Shown piece by piece: positions 9,915 through 20,205 of a DNA stretch of 64,000 bases. The DNA comes from Salvia splendens. Its lineage: Eukaryota; Streptophyta; Magnoliopsida; Lamiales; Lamiaceae. Location of the stretch: NCBI RefSeq assembly GCF_004379255.2, contig NC_056037.1, positions 34,259,012-34,323,011 of the forward strand, read 5' to 3'. Position 1 is the stretch's first letter. Every line of letters begins with the position of its first letter. Under the pieces are notes generated by a model that searched no databases, had not been told where the DNA came from, and saw nothing but the letters and a program-made list of their open reading frames with translations. Both the position numbers and the translations under genes were made by a program.

Positions 9915-11845
9915 ATGTCTTCTTCTTCTGAAACTGTTTCTGAATCAGGTAGCGGTAGGAAGGGGGGTAAGGGATCTTCTGGCCGGAAAAAGTCCAGGGA
10001 GAAGACGGTAGAATATTTTCACAGCATTTTGAGTAAGGATACTGTGATATCCTTACACAGAAAATATTTTCTTCCTGGGGGGTTAGTGGTGATTCCCGAC
10101 GACACTCATAGGGCTAACTCGCCGCCGGAGGGTTATGCCACCATTTACGAAGCCTGCTTAGAGTGCGGGCTTCGTTTCCCTCTTCCCCCCGCCTTTGTAG
10201 AGCTTCTTGATTTTTTCCAACTTCCTTTAGGTCAGGTGACTCCAAATTCTTGGAGGCACTTATCGGCCTTTGCTGCCGAGCTGCGTAGACTAGAAAAGGA
10301 TCTGTCTCTGAGGGCAATCCTTAATTTCTTTCAGTTTAAGAGAAAGGGATCCTGGTTTTACTTGATCCCTTTACAGCCCTTTAGAGCCTTCTGTAAAACC
10401 AAATGGCCGATGTGGAAAAATCGCTTCTTTTTTTACAATAGGACAGCGGCTCCGGACTTTTCCTGGAGAGGGCCGAAGTCCGTAATTCCTCATCCTCGGG
10501 TAGAACCGTTGGACGAGCTCGAGGGCGGGCTCAATAAGATTCCCATGATTAGGAAACAGTATTTGGAATCTGAGCTCGTCAAGGGTGACTTCGTGTTCGA
10601 CTCCTCGTCTTCGGACGAAGAGACTGAGGGTGAGGATTTCTTTTTTATGCTTTACTGCTTTAGCGGCGAAAACTAACTTTGTTTTCTTGCTTTTTGGCAG
10701 TGAACATGCTAAGCAGGCTTGGTCGCAAATCCTCCGAATCAAAGGAGCCGGAGAAACAGAAAAACACCAGCTCGGCGTCTGATGCCGAGAAGAATCCGAA
10801 GAGGCAGAAGACCTCTTCGAGTCAGTCTTCGGATCCAAAAAATCCGGGATCGACCTCGGCAAAGGGGAAGGCGAAGACTCAGAAACCCCCAAAAGCGCCA
10901 GAGAGAGACATTGTCCAGGGGGGTTATGGATCAGGAGTGGTTACGGCCACTTCGGAACATATCTCTGAGCCCTTTTCATGGCCAAAGGACTTTGTAGAGG
11001 TGAATTTTCTTCTTGATTTTCTGGCTTTGCTTCTTTCCTATATTTTTTTTGTGGCCCCTCTGTTGACTTTTTCCTTTTTCCATTTTCAGAGGAACAATAT
11101 GCTCTGCAAACTCGTCACAGTTGAACTCTCTAAAGCGTCCAGCGATTATGATGAGATGCAGAGGAATTTGAATGCTGCTCGTCACCAGGCCGAACAGGCT
11201 CGGGCAGACTTTGAGAGGGCAAGGGCCGCTATGATCTCGGCTCAGGATGAAGCCCAACGTGCCAAAGACCAGCTCATCATCCAGAGAGAGCGGTCGAAAC
11301 AGGGGGAGGCGGCTGCCGTGGTTGCTCAGGGGGAGGCTCTCCGTGTTTACACGGAGAAACTCTTTTTGAGCAATCAATTTTCGGCCCTTATCGGTGATCT
11401 GCTGAAATTGATGACCGATAATGCTGAGCAGGAACCCGAAGTCGTCTTACCGCTGTATGGCCGAGAGATTGCAGCGCGTCTCCAGAGTCTGCCGCTCCTT
11501 GAGGAGCTTGCGTCTTCATCGGTCCTGCTTTCTGCTGAACGAGTCCGTAATTGCCGTGCTGACCGTGACGAGAACATGGAGGCCATCTTTGCCTCCTTGG
11601 GGCCTGTTTCACCCGCTTCAATTTTCAAAGAAGAGGGTGAGCAGGAAAATGAGGCCGGCAAGGAGACCGAGCAGAAGGATCAGCAGACCGGCGACGGGCA
11701 CGCCGAGCAAGAGGTGCAGCAGATCGGCGATGGGGGCGCCGAGCAGGAGGGAGGGAGGAGGGAGGCCGAGGCTGAGACCGAGGTCGACAAGGAGAAAGAA
11801 GCTGAAACCCACAGGGAAGCCGGAGACGAAACTGGCGAAGTATGA
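9915..11845 (+). CDS. Spliced antisense ORF of the gypsy element
   Basis: Opposite in sense to gag-pol. Exon 1 is 9915-10629, exon 2 is 10701-10999 and exon 3 is 11090-11845. Intron 1 (71 bp, GTGAGG...GGCAG) must be removed to pass stops. Intron 2 (90 bp, GTGAAT...TTCAG) is a multiple of three and stays open if retained. Joined, the product is about 589 aa. Exon 1 has a Ser/Gly/Lys-rich start and then a globular region (YEACLECGLRFPLPPAFVEL, then GSWFYLIPL) that matches the 'putative gypsy type transposon' family of plant Tat-element antisense proteins. Exon 2 is basic and Ser-rich, like a nuclear localisation region. Exon 3 is a coiled coil with an acidic Glu-rich tail. The role is not established. 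A GAATGAAAAAAAA stretch at 11931-11943 may mark its 3' end. Confidence 0.75.
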
Positions 11846-12069
11846 TTTCGTCTCCCTTCTCTTAGTTTAGTTTCTTTCTTTCTATTTGTAAAATGGCCTT
11901 GAAGCCCTCCTTGTGTAAATTTTTTCTTGTGAATGAAAAAAAATTCTTCTTTCTACACTCGTGTCTTCCTTATAGCTCTTCTTAATCTCTTTTACTCCTA
12001 TTGTGGTTTACTGCCTGCTCGGTAAACTGAAATGCCGAACTGACATAGCTGCTTCGTATTCTTAACTCT

Positions 12070-12828
12070 AAGGAGCTGGAGGTACTTCACTGGAAGCGGC
12101 TATACTCTTTGGCTTTAAATGAAGCTGAGAAAAAAGCTATAGATGACCAGATGAAGTATGATGAACTCTTGGCTCGTTTAGTGGAGCTGGAGTCCAACAA
12201 TAAGGACTTAGAGTCCATAAAGAAAGATCTGGAGGCCGAGCTGAATACTGTCATCGCTGAGAGGACTGCATATGAAGATTTCATCTGCGGGCGCGGGGGA
12301 ATGACTATATCTGAAGTTCAGAATCAAGTTGATGAACAGTGGGAGAAGCTTCATGTACTCCGGAAGAACAATGTGCTGGAGAGCTCGGCTTGCCAACAAG
12401 TTGTGAAATCATTGCGGCGCTTGGCTTCTCTGTACGACATCGTTCTTTCCCGGCGTCCCTCAATCGAGAGATTCCTTAGCCGTTTCCCGCTAACAGATGC
12501 TCACACTCCAACTCAAACCTCTAATCCACTTACTCAAATTTCTACTCCAAATCAGCAACGGACTCAGGAGCAACCGGAAACGTCAAGACAAGAACGCCCT
12601 GAAGTTCGTAGAGGAGTTGTGAATATGAGTGAGCAAGATCAGCGAATGCTTCGTGAAGAGACTCTTCGCCGCCGAGGTGCTAGAACTTCCCGGACTCAGG
12701 GAAGAGGCGGTAGGTCGATCAGAGCATCTCGCCCACCTACTTATTCTTCATCTGCTCGGAACGCCCGAACTCAGCATCATGAGGATTTTTCGGATAGGTG
12801 GCTCAACTTTAGCAATCGTAGACAGTAG
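12070..12828 (+). CDS. Second antisense ORF, probably a downstream exon
   Basis: An open frame of about 245 codons to a stop at 12826-12828. No ATG starts it: the first in-frame ATG is at about 12151, and an upstream TAG lies near 12043. A splice acceptor is plausible at CTCTAAG before GAGCTGGAG (about 12075). It encodes a coiled coil (LLARLVELESNNKDLESI), a Leu-rich middle, and a basic Arg/Ser-rich tail with RTSRTQGRGGRSIRASR. It resembles the second half of Tat antisense proteins; whether it joins the 9915-11845 transcript or is separate cannot be told. Confidence 0.55.
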   Translation, partial: KELEVLHWKRLYSLALNEAEKKAIDDQMKYDELLARLVELESNNKDLESIKKDLEAELNTVIAERTAYEDFICGRGGMTISEVQNQVDEQWEKLHVLRKNNVLESSACQQVVKSLRRLASLYDIVLSRRPSIERFLSRFPLTDAHTPTQTSNPLTQISTPNQQRTQEQPETSRQERPEVRRGVVNMSEQDQRMLREETLRRRGARTSRTQGRGGRSIRASRPPTYSSSARNARTQHHEDFSDRWLNFSNRRQ

Positions 12829-13405
12829 AATAGTCCTTTGTAATAGTGTAACGCATTCTCGTAGGGCAGCGGAATTGTATGCCCAACAAGACTTAGTAAA
12901 TGAAATTTTTTCATTTCGCTTCTATCACTGCGTATTTACAGTTCAGCGATTTTTTATTTCATTTATTGTACTCGTCCTCGGTCTTATGAAGTAAACTCTT
13001 CTTTGACCGGACTTAGTTAGTGTCCTTATTTGGCGAGTTTTATCGCTTGGATTGGACTTTCCCTAGTTAGCCGGAGTGGTTTTCGGCTTATTGCAGTTCG
13101 TTTCAGACGAATTGCTTGTTTCTTAAGCTGAATTGTGGAATCTTGTATCTTCCTTAGAAGCTTGGACTCACAATTGTCTTTAATACATGCTCTAAAAAAA
13201 GGGGATCAGCCTTTAAGGAGCAATATACCTCAGTAACATTTATAAGAGACAAAACGCACATAGAGAGACAAATAAAAAGGACGAAAAAGATTTTAACCTT
13301 TTAAAAAACGAACAACAACCCTAGGACCGAACTAGACACAATAAAAATATGAAAGCATATAACCCTAGGACCGAACTAGACACAAGACTGACCGGACCTT
13401 GTCTC

Positions 13406-16400
13406 TTACAAATAGAACTTCTTGAGGTTGGAAATATGCCATGTTCGGGGTACTTGTTCTCCTGACATGTGGGTTAATTTATAAGACCCTTTTCCCAGGA
13501 CTTCTGACACCCGATACGGACCTTCCCATGTGGGTTCAAGTTTGCCCAGCTTTTCTGCTCGGCTTACTTCATTGTTTCTCAATACGAGATCTCCCACTTG
13601 AAACTGCAGCTTTTTCACCCTTTGGTTATAATACCGGGTTACTTGCTCCTTGTACTTGGCTTCTTTTATGAAGGCCAATTCTCTTCTTTCTTCGGCAAGA
13701 TCTAGTTCGGCTCTCAGCCCGTCGTCATTCAGTTCTGTTGAGAAATTAAGGGTTCGGGGGCTGGGTATGCCGATCTCAACCGGAATTACGGCTTCAGTGC
13801 CGTACACTAGACTGTACGGAGTTTCACCGTTGGAGGTTTTTGGTGTAGTTCGGTAAGACCATAGGACTTGAGGAAGATTTTCTACCCATTGTCCTTTGGC
13901 TTGTTCTAACCGAGCTTTTAATCCTTTCACCAAAGTACGGTTTGTTACTTCCGTTTGTCCGTTTGCTTGTGGGTGAGAGACTGAAGTGAACCGCTGTTGA
14001 ATATTCAACTCTTGGCACCAATTCTTGAATGTTTTGTCAGTAAACTGAGTCCCATTATCTGAAATGAGGATATGGGGTATGCCAAATCGGCAAACTATGT
14101 TCTTCCAGACAAAATCTAATGCCTTTGAGCTTGTTATCGTAGCTAATGGTTCAGCCTCCACCCACTTTGTGAAGTAATCCACGGCAACGATCAAGAATTT
14201 CATTTGCCGGGGAGCTTGTGGTAGTGGTCCTACTATGTCTATGCCCCATTGCATAAAAGGCCAAGGGCTTTGCATAGCACATAGATCAGTCTGCGGCGTC
14301 CTTGGGATATTTGCATGGATTTGGCATTTCGTACATTTCTTAACTAGCTGTACTGCTTCTTGTACCAAAGTTGGCCAATAATATCCCCATCTCAGAACTT
14401 TTTTAGCTAATGCTCTAGCTCCGATGTGGATACCGCAAGATCCTTCATGAACTTCTCTAAGGATGTAATCCGTCTCTTCTAGTCCTACACATCGCAATAA
14501 CGGTTGAAGGTAGGACTTTCCATATAGGACTCCTTCATGAAGTTCATACCGACGTGCTCGGCATGTGATTTTCCTTGCTTCTCTCTTATCCTCGGGCAGT
14601 TGTCCTTGATCTAGATACTTTAATATTGGCGTCATCCAGTTTGGTGAACTGGTTACTGAGTGTACTTCAGCTTCATCAATGCTTCTGTGCGGTAATTCCT
14701 CCACCTTTGAGCTCGGATATGAGGCCAACTTACTTAAAGTATCTGCTCGGCTATTTCCCGCTCTGGGAATGTGGATTATCCGAAAATAAGAGAAATTTCG
14801 GCTAATACTTTGCGCTTTGTCCAAGTATTTTTTCATCCTTTCACCACGGGCTTCACTTGTACCCAGCATGTGATTCACTATGACTTGTGAATCACAATGA
14901 ATTTTGAGAGATTTGACAAGTAGATGTTGCGCTAACTGAAGTCCGGCAAGAAGGGCTTCGTATTCGGCTTCGTTATTAGTGGTTGGGAATAAGAACCGAA
15001 GTGAATAAGTTACTTCGTGTCCGTCGGGAGCGATAAGTAGAATACCAGCTCCACTTCCTGTCTTATTCGAAGCTCCATCTACGAATCCAATCCAACAGTC
15101 CGGCGGCTCTACTTCGGGTTTCTGGGGCTGTGTTAGTTCATCATTGGTAGGATTTTTCTGTTCGGCAATAATAGGGATTGCCTGATCGAACTTTGCCTCT
15201 ACAAGAAAATCTGCCAAGGCTTGTCCCTTGATGGCTTTCCGAGGTAGATATTCTATTGAATGTTCTCCCAACTCTATGGCCCACTTGGCAATTCTGCCCG
15301 ACGCTTCTGGCTTAGTCAAAACTTGCCGAAGTGGAAGATCGGTTAAGACGCATACTTTGTGAGCATAGAAATATGGCCGCAGTCTCCTTGCTGCATTTAC
15401 TAATGCCAGAGCAATTTTTTCCAGAGGTTGATACCTTGTTTCGGGACCTCTTAATGCTCGGCTTGTAAAGTAGATAGGACGCTGTTTTAGGCCTTCTTCT
15501 CGTACAAGCACCGCGCTAATGGTTTGATCTGATGCTGCTAAATATAAGAATATCACTTCGGCATCTGTTGGAGCAGAGAGAGTAGGAAGTTCGGTTAAAT
15601 AACTTTTGAGTTCGTCAAAAGCCTTTTTCTGTTCGGCTCCCCACTCAAACTTTAGTGCCTTCTTCAAAACATTGAAGAACGGCATTTGCTTTTCGGCTGC
15701 TTGGGAAAGGAATCTATTCAGTGCGGCTAGACATCCAGTTAGCCTTTGCACATCATGTATGGACTTCGGCATTGCCATGTTCTGAACAACTTGAACCTTT
15801 AGGGGATTTGCCTTGAGTCCTTCCTTTGAAACCCAACAACCCAGAAATTTTCCCGAATCTACCAAAAAGGTACATTTTTGGGGATTGAGTTTGAGGTTGG
15901 CTTTTTTGAGCACGTCGAGAGTGGATTTGAGATTGTTTTCGTACTCCGAAGTGCTTCTGCTTTTAACCACTATGTCGTCAACATATACTTCAACCTCTTT
16001 TCCGATCAGGTGCCGAAATAGCTTATCTACCATCCTTTGATATGTGGCTCCGGCATTCTTTAAACCAAATGGCATCTTTTTATAAGCAAAAATACCGAAG
16101 TCAGTAATGAAAGCCGTTTTTGAAGCATCATTCTCATCCATTAAAACTTGGTGGTATCCTTTATACAAATCAAGAAAACAGAAAATTTCGAAGCCTATCA
16201 GAGCTTCTACTTTTTTATCTATGTTGGGAAGGGGGTAGCAATCTTTAGGACAGTGCTTATTTAGATCCGTAAAATCTATGCACATCCGCCATCCTCCTTC
16301 TTTTTTCTTGATCATCACAGGATTGGCCACCCAAGAAGGATATTTTACTTCAAATAATACATCCGCTTTCAGTAATTGGCGGACTTCGTCATGGATGACT

Positions 16401-16702
16401 TGACTTCTTTCTGCCGCAAAGAGTCTTTGCTTCTGTTTTATAGGCCGGACTGAAGGATCAATATTTAACCGATGTGTAATTACCTCGGGAGACACTCCAG
16501 TCATGTCCAACGGAGACCACGCAAAGACATCTTTGTACTCTTTGAGGAGCTGGATGGTCTTTTCCCGGAGTAGAGGTGTTCCCGCGAAACCGATCTTGAC
16601 CGTTCTGGATGGATCATCTTCGTATAACTGAACTTTCATCGAGTTCGGCTCCGGTGTGACTTCGTTCATTTCGCCTGCCTCTGACTCCGGCTGCTGTGAT
16701 TG
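13406..16702 (-). CDS. Pol: RT, RNase H, second RNase H, integrase
   Basis: The first Met is at 16669 (1087 aa), but the frame is open up to the TAG at 16703-16705 and is the gag-protease frame, so it is probably made as a Gag-Pol fusion. From that Met: RT about 110-270 with YVDD at 229-232; the connected RNase H about 370-485; a second RNase H about 525-650 with D530 (FVDGAS), E567/E569 (NNEAEYEAL), D593 (CDSQ) and D643 (RADTLS); integrase with a zinc region ending CTKCQ (C779, C782) and catalytic D811, D871 and E907. The C-terminus has the GPYRV chromodomain-less end common in Tat elements. No frameshifts or stops are seen, so the enzymes look functional. Confidence 0.95.
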   Translation of the reverse strand, partial: QSQQPESEAGEMNEVTPEPNSMKVQLYEDDPSRTVKIGFAGTPLLREKTIQLLKEYKDVFAWSPLDMTGVSPEVITHRLNIDPSVRPIKQKQRLFAAERSQVIHDEVRQLLKADVLFEVKYPSWVANPVMIKKKEGGWRMCIDFTDLNKHCPKDCYPLPNIDKKVEALIGFEIFCFLDLYKGYHQVLMDENDASKTAFITDFGIFAYKKMPFGLKNAGATYQRMVDKLFRHLIGKEVEVYVDDIVVKSRSTSEYENNLKSTLDVLKKANLKLNPQKCTFLVDSGKFLGCWVSKEGLKANPLKVQVVQNMAMPKSIHDVQRLTGCLAALNRFLSQAAEKQMPFFNVLKKALKFEWGAEQKKAFDELKSYLTELPTLSAPTDAEVIFLYLAASDQTISAVLVREEGLKQRPIYFTSRALRGPETRYQPLEKIALALVNAARRLRPYFYAHKVCVLTDLPLRQVLTKPEASGRIAKWAIELGEHSIEYLPRKAIKGQALADFLVEAKFDQAIPIIAEQKNPTNDELTQPQKPEVEPPDCWIGFVDGASNKTGSGAGILLIAPDGHEVTYSLRFLFPTTNNEAEYEALLAGLQLAQHLLVKSLKIHCDSQVIVNHMLGTSEARGERMKKYLDKAQSISRNFSYFRIIHIPRAGNSRADTLSKLASYPSSKVEELPHRSIDEAEVHSVTSSPNWMTPILKYLDQGQLPEDKREARKITCRARRYELHEGVLYGKSYLQPLLRCVGLEETDYILREVHEGSCGIHIGARALAKKVLRWGYYWPTLVQEAVQLVKKCTKCQIHANIPRTPQTDLCAMQSPWPFMQWGIDIVGPLPQAPRQMKFLIVAVDYFTKWVEAEPLATITSSKALDFVWKNIVCRFGIPHILISDNGTQFTDKTFKNWCQELNIQQRFTSVSHPQANGQTEVTNRTLVKGLKARLEQAKGQWVENLPQVLWSYRTTPKTSNGETPYSLVYGTEAVIPVEIGIPSPRTLNFSTELNDDGLRAELDLAEERRELAFIKEAKYKEQVTRYYNQRVKKLQFQVGDLVLRNNEVSRAEKLGKLEPTWEGPYRVSEVLGKGSYKLTHMSGEQVPRTWHISNLKKFYL

Positions 16703-16705
16703 CTA
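16697..16705 (-). promoter_or_regulatory. Candidate stop-codon readthrough site
   Basis: On the minus strand the gag-protease stop and next two codons are TAG CAA TCA. This fits the UAG-CARYYA context known to promote ribosomal readthrough in tobacco mosaic virus and other plant viruses. Pol continues in the same frame. Readthrough here is inferred; suppression would give a Gag-PR-Pol polyprotein. Confidence 0.65.
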
Positions 16706-18793
16706 TGCTTGATGGTGCCGATCTGATTGTTCGGCACTTTTAAGCTCAATCTGCAAACATTCTTTTGCTCTCTTTTGATCACCTCGGATGACTGATATCC
16801 CTCCTTTAGTGGGGATCTTGATTGTGAGGTGATAAGTAGAGCAAATGGCCCGAACTGTGTTGAGCCAGTCTCTTCCCAGTATAATGTTATACGGGGATCG
16901 AGCTTTTACCACAAAAAACTCGATCACCGTACTGGAGCTAGTAGGCGCTCTTCCTACCGTAATCGGAAGGCTGATAATACCTTCAGGGCGGGTGTCCTCC
17001 TGGGCGCAAGGAATTGGGGCCGGACTGAGCCGAGCTGGATCCACTTCCAGTTTATCAAAACATTCTTTAAAAAGAATGCTAACCGACGCTCCTGTATCCA
17101 CAAACACTCTGTGGATCAGTTTGTTTGCCACTCCGGCTTGAATGACAATAGCGTCTTGATGAGGAGAAATGGCCGGGACGGGATCTGCATCTGAAAATGT
17201 AATTACTTCCTCCTTCTTCAGCCTTTTATGTGTTGGCTCCTCTCGATTGAAGCCTCTGCGCTCTGATTTTAGAGACGATTTAGTCTTCCCGGCTGGGAGA
17301 GCGTCAATAGTCTGGATTACTCCATCATATTGCGGCTCGTCATCGTCTTCGGGATCCTGTTGCCTTTTAGGATCCTGAGGAGCGCAGTTCGCACTTCTCT
17401 GTTTCTTATTCTTTTTCGGCGGCTTGCTTTGGTACTTTTTTAACGTCCCTGCTTTCACAAGAACATCAATATCTGCTGCCAAATTTCGGCACTCCTCGGT
17501 ATCGTGACCGTGGTCTTGATGGAAGGAGCAATATTTATCCTGACTTCGGCGCGTGGCCGATTTCGTCATCGGCTTTGGTTTTTCGAACATATCAGAATGC
17601 AGTTCGAAAATTTCCGCTCTCGACTTGTTCAATGGTACGAACTGAGCGGGTGGTTTCTCAGGATTGAGACGTGGTCCCAATCTATCTTGTACCGGTGCCC
17701 TTTGAATTCTTTCAAAAGGAGTTCGGCGAGGATGTCCCTGATCGCTATGATCGGGCTTCCTCTTGTCTCCTCTGGAAGAGCTGTCTAAAGACCGTTTTCG
17801 ACGGTCTGCCTCATCAGCACGAGAAAACTGGTCCGCAATGTCCCACATCTCTTGAGCTGTTTGCGGACTGCATTCAACGAGCTTTCTGTAGAGAGCTCCT
17901 GGCAGAATTCCATTTTGGAATGCCGAAATGACAAGTAGATCATTGAGATCATCTACTTGTAGGCATTCCTTGTGGAATCTTGTCATGAAGTCGCTAATCT
18001 TTTCATCGCGACCTTGACGTATAGAAAGCAGCTGAGCCGAAGTGATTCGGGTTTCAGCTTTCTGGAAGAACCTCCTATGAAAAGCATCCATTAGATCTCT
18101 GTAAGATCTAATGCTGCCTTGAGGGAGGCTATCAAACCACCTTCTTGCGTTCCCGATGAGCAGCTCGGGAAACAGCTTACACATATGAACCTCATTGAGA
18201 CCTTGGTTCGCCATATTATACTGATAGCGTCCCAGGAAATCATGAGGATCCACTAACCCGTCATAAGTCACTGACGGAGTTCGGTAATTCTGTGGCAACG
18301 GAGTTCTGGTGATATCATCCGAAAATGGAGTCTTCAGCGCTCCATACATAGCGAATCCGACATCTCTACGGTATGGTGGAGATGGAGTTCTCCTGTGATT
18401 TCGGTAACAAGGAGGAGAAGGAACATATCGGTGGTGAGGATTCTTTCTCCTGGAAGATACGACACTACTGCGGTAGTGACTTTCATGTCTGGAGGGGGAG
18501 GGAGAATCCGCCGTTTTCTTCTCCGGCTTCTGGCTCTTTTGCAGGAATGTTAAGAACTCATCCTGCTTCTCAGCCAAGAACAACTTGACAGCCTCATTCA
18601 AATCGAGCTGCTGGGAAGGCTCGGTGCGATGACTTTTTGAGTGGTTTGTTCTTTCACCGTGAGAACTGGAGGCAGATTTCTCCCGAGGCTGTTTTCCAGA
18701 CCTACGGGCTGGACTAGCTTCCTCACGTTCATCACGGACGGAAGTATGGGTATTATGTGATCTGGTACGCATTTTTTGGTGGAAGAGGATCAA
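16703..18793 (-). CDS. Gag-protease polyprotein
   Basis: 696 aa from the first ATG; the second ATG (18772, MRTRSHN) is an equally likely start. A basic Ser/Arg-rich N-terminus is followed by the Retrotrans_gag capsid domain (about 170-330, with LFPELLIGNARRWFDSLP and RRFFQKAETRITSAQLLSIR). A variant zinc knuckle CSFHQDHGHDTEEC lies at 422-435. The aspartic protease has its active site in FVDTGASVSILF at about 564-575 and the paired ILGRDWL about 65 residues later. It ends in TAG, in frame with pol. Confidence 0.93.
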   Translation of the reverse strand: MILFHQKMRTRSHNTHTSVRDEREEASPARRSGKQPREKSASSSHGERTNHSKSHRTEPSQQLDLNEAVKLFLAEKQDEFLTFLQKSQKPEKKTADSPSPSRHESHYRSSVVSSRRKNPHHRYVPSPPCYRNHRRTPSPPYRRDVGFAMYGALKTPFSDDITRTPLPQNYRTPSVTYDGLVDPHDFLGRYQYNMANQGLNEVHMCKLFPELLIGNARRWFDSLPQGSIRSYRDLMDAFHRRFFQKAETRITSAQLLSIRQGRDEKISDFMTRFHKECLQVDDLNDLLVISAFQNGILPGALYRKLVECSPQTAQEMWDIADQFSRADEADRRKRSLDSSSRGDKRKPDHSDQGHPRRTPFERIQRAPVQDRLGPRLNPEKPPAQFVPLNKSRAEIFELHSDMFEKPKPMTKSATRRSQDKYCSFHQDHGHDTEECRNLAADIDVLVKAGTLKKYQSKPPKKNKKQRSANCAPQDPKRQQDPEDDDEPQYDGVIQTIDALPAGKTKSSLKSERRGFNREEPTHKRLKKEEVITFSDADPVPAISPHQDAIVIQAGVANKLIHRVFVDTGASVSILFKECFDKLEVDPARLSPAPIPCAQEDTRPEGIISLPITVGRAPTSSSTVIEFFVVKARSPYNIILGRDWLNTVRAICSTYHLTIKIPTKGGISVIRGDQKRAKECLQIELKSAEQSDRHHQA

Positions 18794-18829
18794 AAACTCC
18801 CTTTTATCACAGTTTTGGTTTTCTGTCGA

Positions 18830-18847
18830 TTCCCACAGACGGCGCCA
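18830..18847 (-). other. Primer-binding site
   Basis: The minus strand reads TGGCGCCGTCTGTGGGAA one base after the 5' LTR. It begins TGG as a complement of a tRNA CCA end. The TGGCGCC start is the type seen in Tat and Athila elements. Confidence 0.8.
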
Positions 18848-18848
18848 G

Positions 18849-19417
18849 TGATGATTTGGCGAATTTTTGATGGGAATAAATGCAAGTAATAAATGAAGAT
18901 CACAACACTGAAAATTACGTGGTTCGATTTACTGAGGTAAATCTACGTCCACGGGAAGAATAGAGGGCAAATTTGTATTGCTTGATCTAGCTTACAGATT
19001 ACAATGCTGATTTGCTATATCAGATTCAGAATCTAGAGAACTTAACCTTGGTCTATCTGATCTAAGTTCTATTTATACATTCGAACTAAGATCGTGGTTT
19101 GCAGCCCTGGTAGGGGGGTTGATAACTGCTTAATACCACTAAATAGATCGTGGGTGTAATGGAGGTCGTGGAGATCCTGCATGGGTCCACTATCTCCTTG
19201 TTCGGTCGAATACTGAGACCGAACTGCTGAACTTTGCCGATCAGCTTTTGCCGATCTGAGAGTTGAGCTCGATTAGTCGGCTTTTACCGAGCTATAGGCT
19301 GTGACCGAACTCTTTGGTTGTGCCGAACTGATACTCTTTCTTGGGTTTTGGGCTGATGGGCCGTCACTGCTATTGGGCTCGCAATTATTGTTTAGTTGTT
19401 TGGTTCGTATCCCATCA
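18849..19417 (-). repeat. 5' LTR of the gypsy element
   Basis: 569 bp. On the minus strand it begins TGATGGGATACG and ends CCAAATCATCA, directly before the primer-binding site. Confidence 0.95.
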
Positions 19418-20202
19418 TTATACTAGTATTCTATTTGGCTTTTAAGGGGTGTTCGATCGACAAGATTAAATCTCATGATTAAATATGTATCATGTTTGGT
19501 TCATAATATTGAACCCTTCAACTTAATCCTAGATGGATAGTCTCATGATAATTAGTCATAGCCTCTCTCCTCCAACTAAAATAATCCCACAACTTAATCC
19601 TAGATGGACAGTTTCATGATATTAGTCATGGTAACTGAACGCTAACTAAGTAGATTGAGATTGTATAAAAGCAAGTGCGGTTAAGTATTAAGGGGTTAGT
19701 CGGTTTTGCACTAGCACTTTAAGCTTTTTCAAATGCTTTTTCTCTTGTATGTAAATGTTATAAACATAAAATATGTTGGAGTTATCACAACCTACGTTTT
19801 TTAAGTCATCTAAGGTGTTTTATTATTTTTATATGATTTGTGGAATGATGCAAAAGCACATCCTCAAAAAAACTACTACTATTTTGAATTTCAAGAGAGA
19901 GAGTGGCTTTAAAAAGTAAAGTAAGCATATTTTTGGTTGTTTTATCCGCAGCACAAAATCAATCGAACTCCCACTTATAAAACACAAAATCAAAATTTAT
20001 TTTTTTTCATTTTATTTTTTCTTCACCTAAACCCTAAAACAAAGTTTTTGTAATAGGGGTAGTAATTTATTTATCAACATTTAGTAAGTTTTAATATTTT
20101 ATTTGCTTTGAAATTAATTAACTCATTTGACTTTTCTTAAGTAGGTATTAAATTTCAACAAAATTAAATCCTTGCACACTGTACAATAACTAATTCTAGT
20201 AT
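19418..20202. other. AT-rich spacer
   Basis: No gene seen. A partly repeated pair of phrases (TTAATCCTAGATGGA near 19521 and 19595) suggests a small old duplication or MITE remnant at about 19450-19650. Confidence 0.45.
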
Positions 20203-20205
20203 TAA

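Larger units (their letters stand above)
9028..19417 (-). mobile_element. Ty3/gypsy retrotransposon, Tat/Retand-like
   Basis: 10,390 bp between two 569-bp LTRs (TGATG...CATCA) that differ by one base where I compared them, so the element is young. Coding sense is minus, and the 5' LTR is at 18849-19417. Order on the minus strand: primer-binding site TGGCGCCGTCTGTGGG, gag-protease, TAG, RT-RNase H-second RNase H-integrase, then two ORFs in the opposite sense, polypurine tract and 3' LTR. A second, plant-type RNase H and antisense ORFs between integrase and the 3' LTR are hallmarks of the Tat lineage. The flanking 5-mers (AATGT and TTATA) do not match, so no target duplication is visible. Confidence 0.95.

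Noticed and set aside
9915..12828. Host genes trapped between LTRs
   Set aside because: Position, strand and domain fit the antisense genes known from Tat-type gypsy elements, so capture is not needed.
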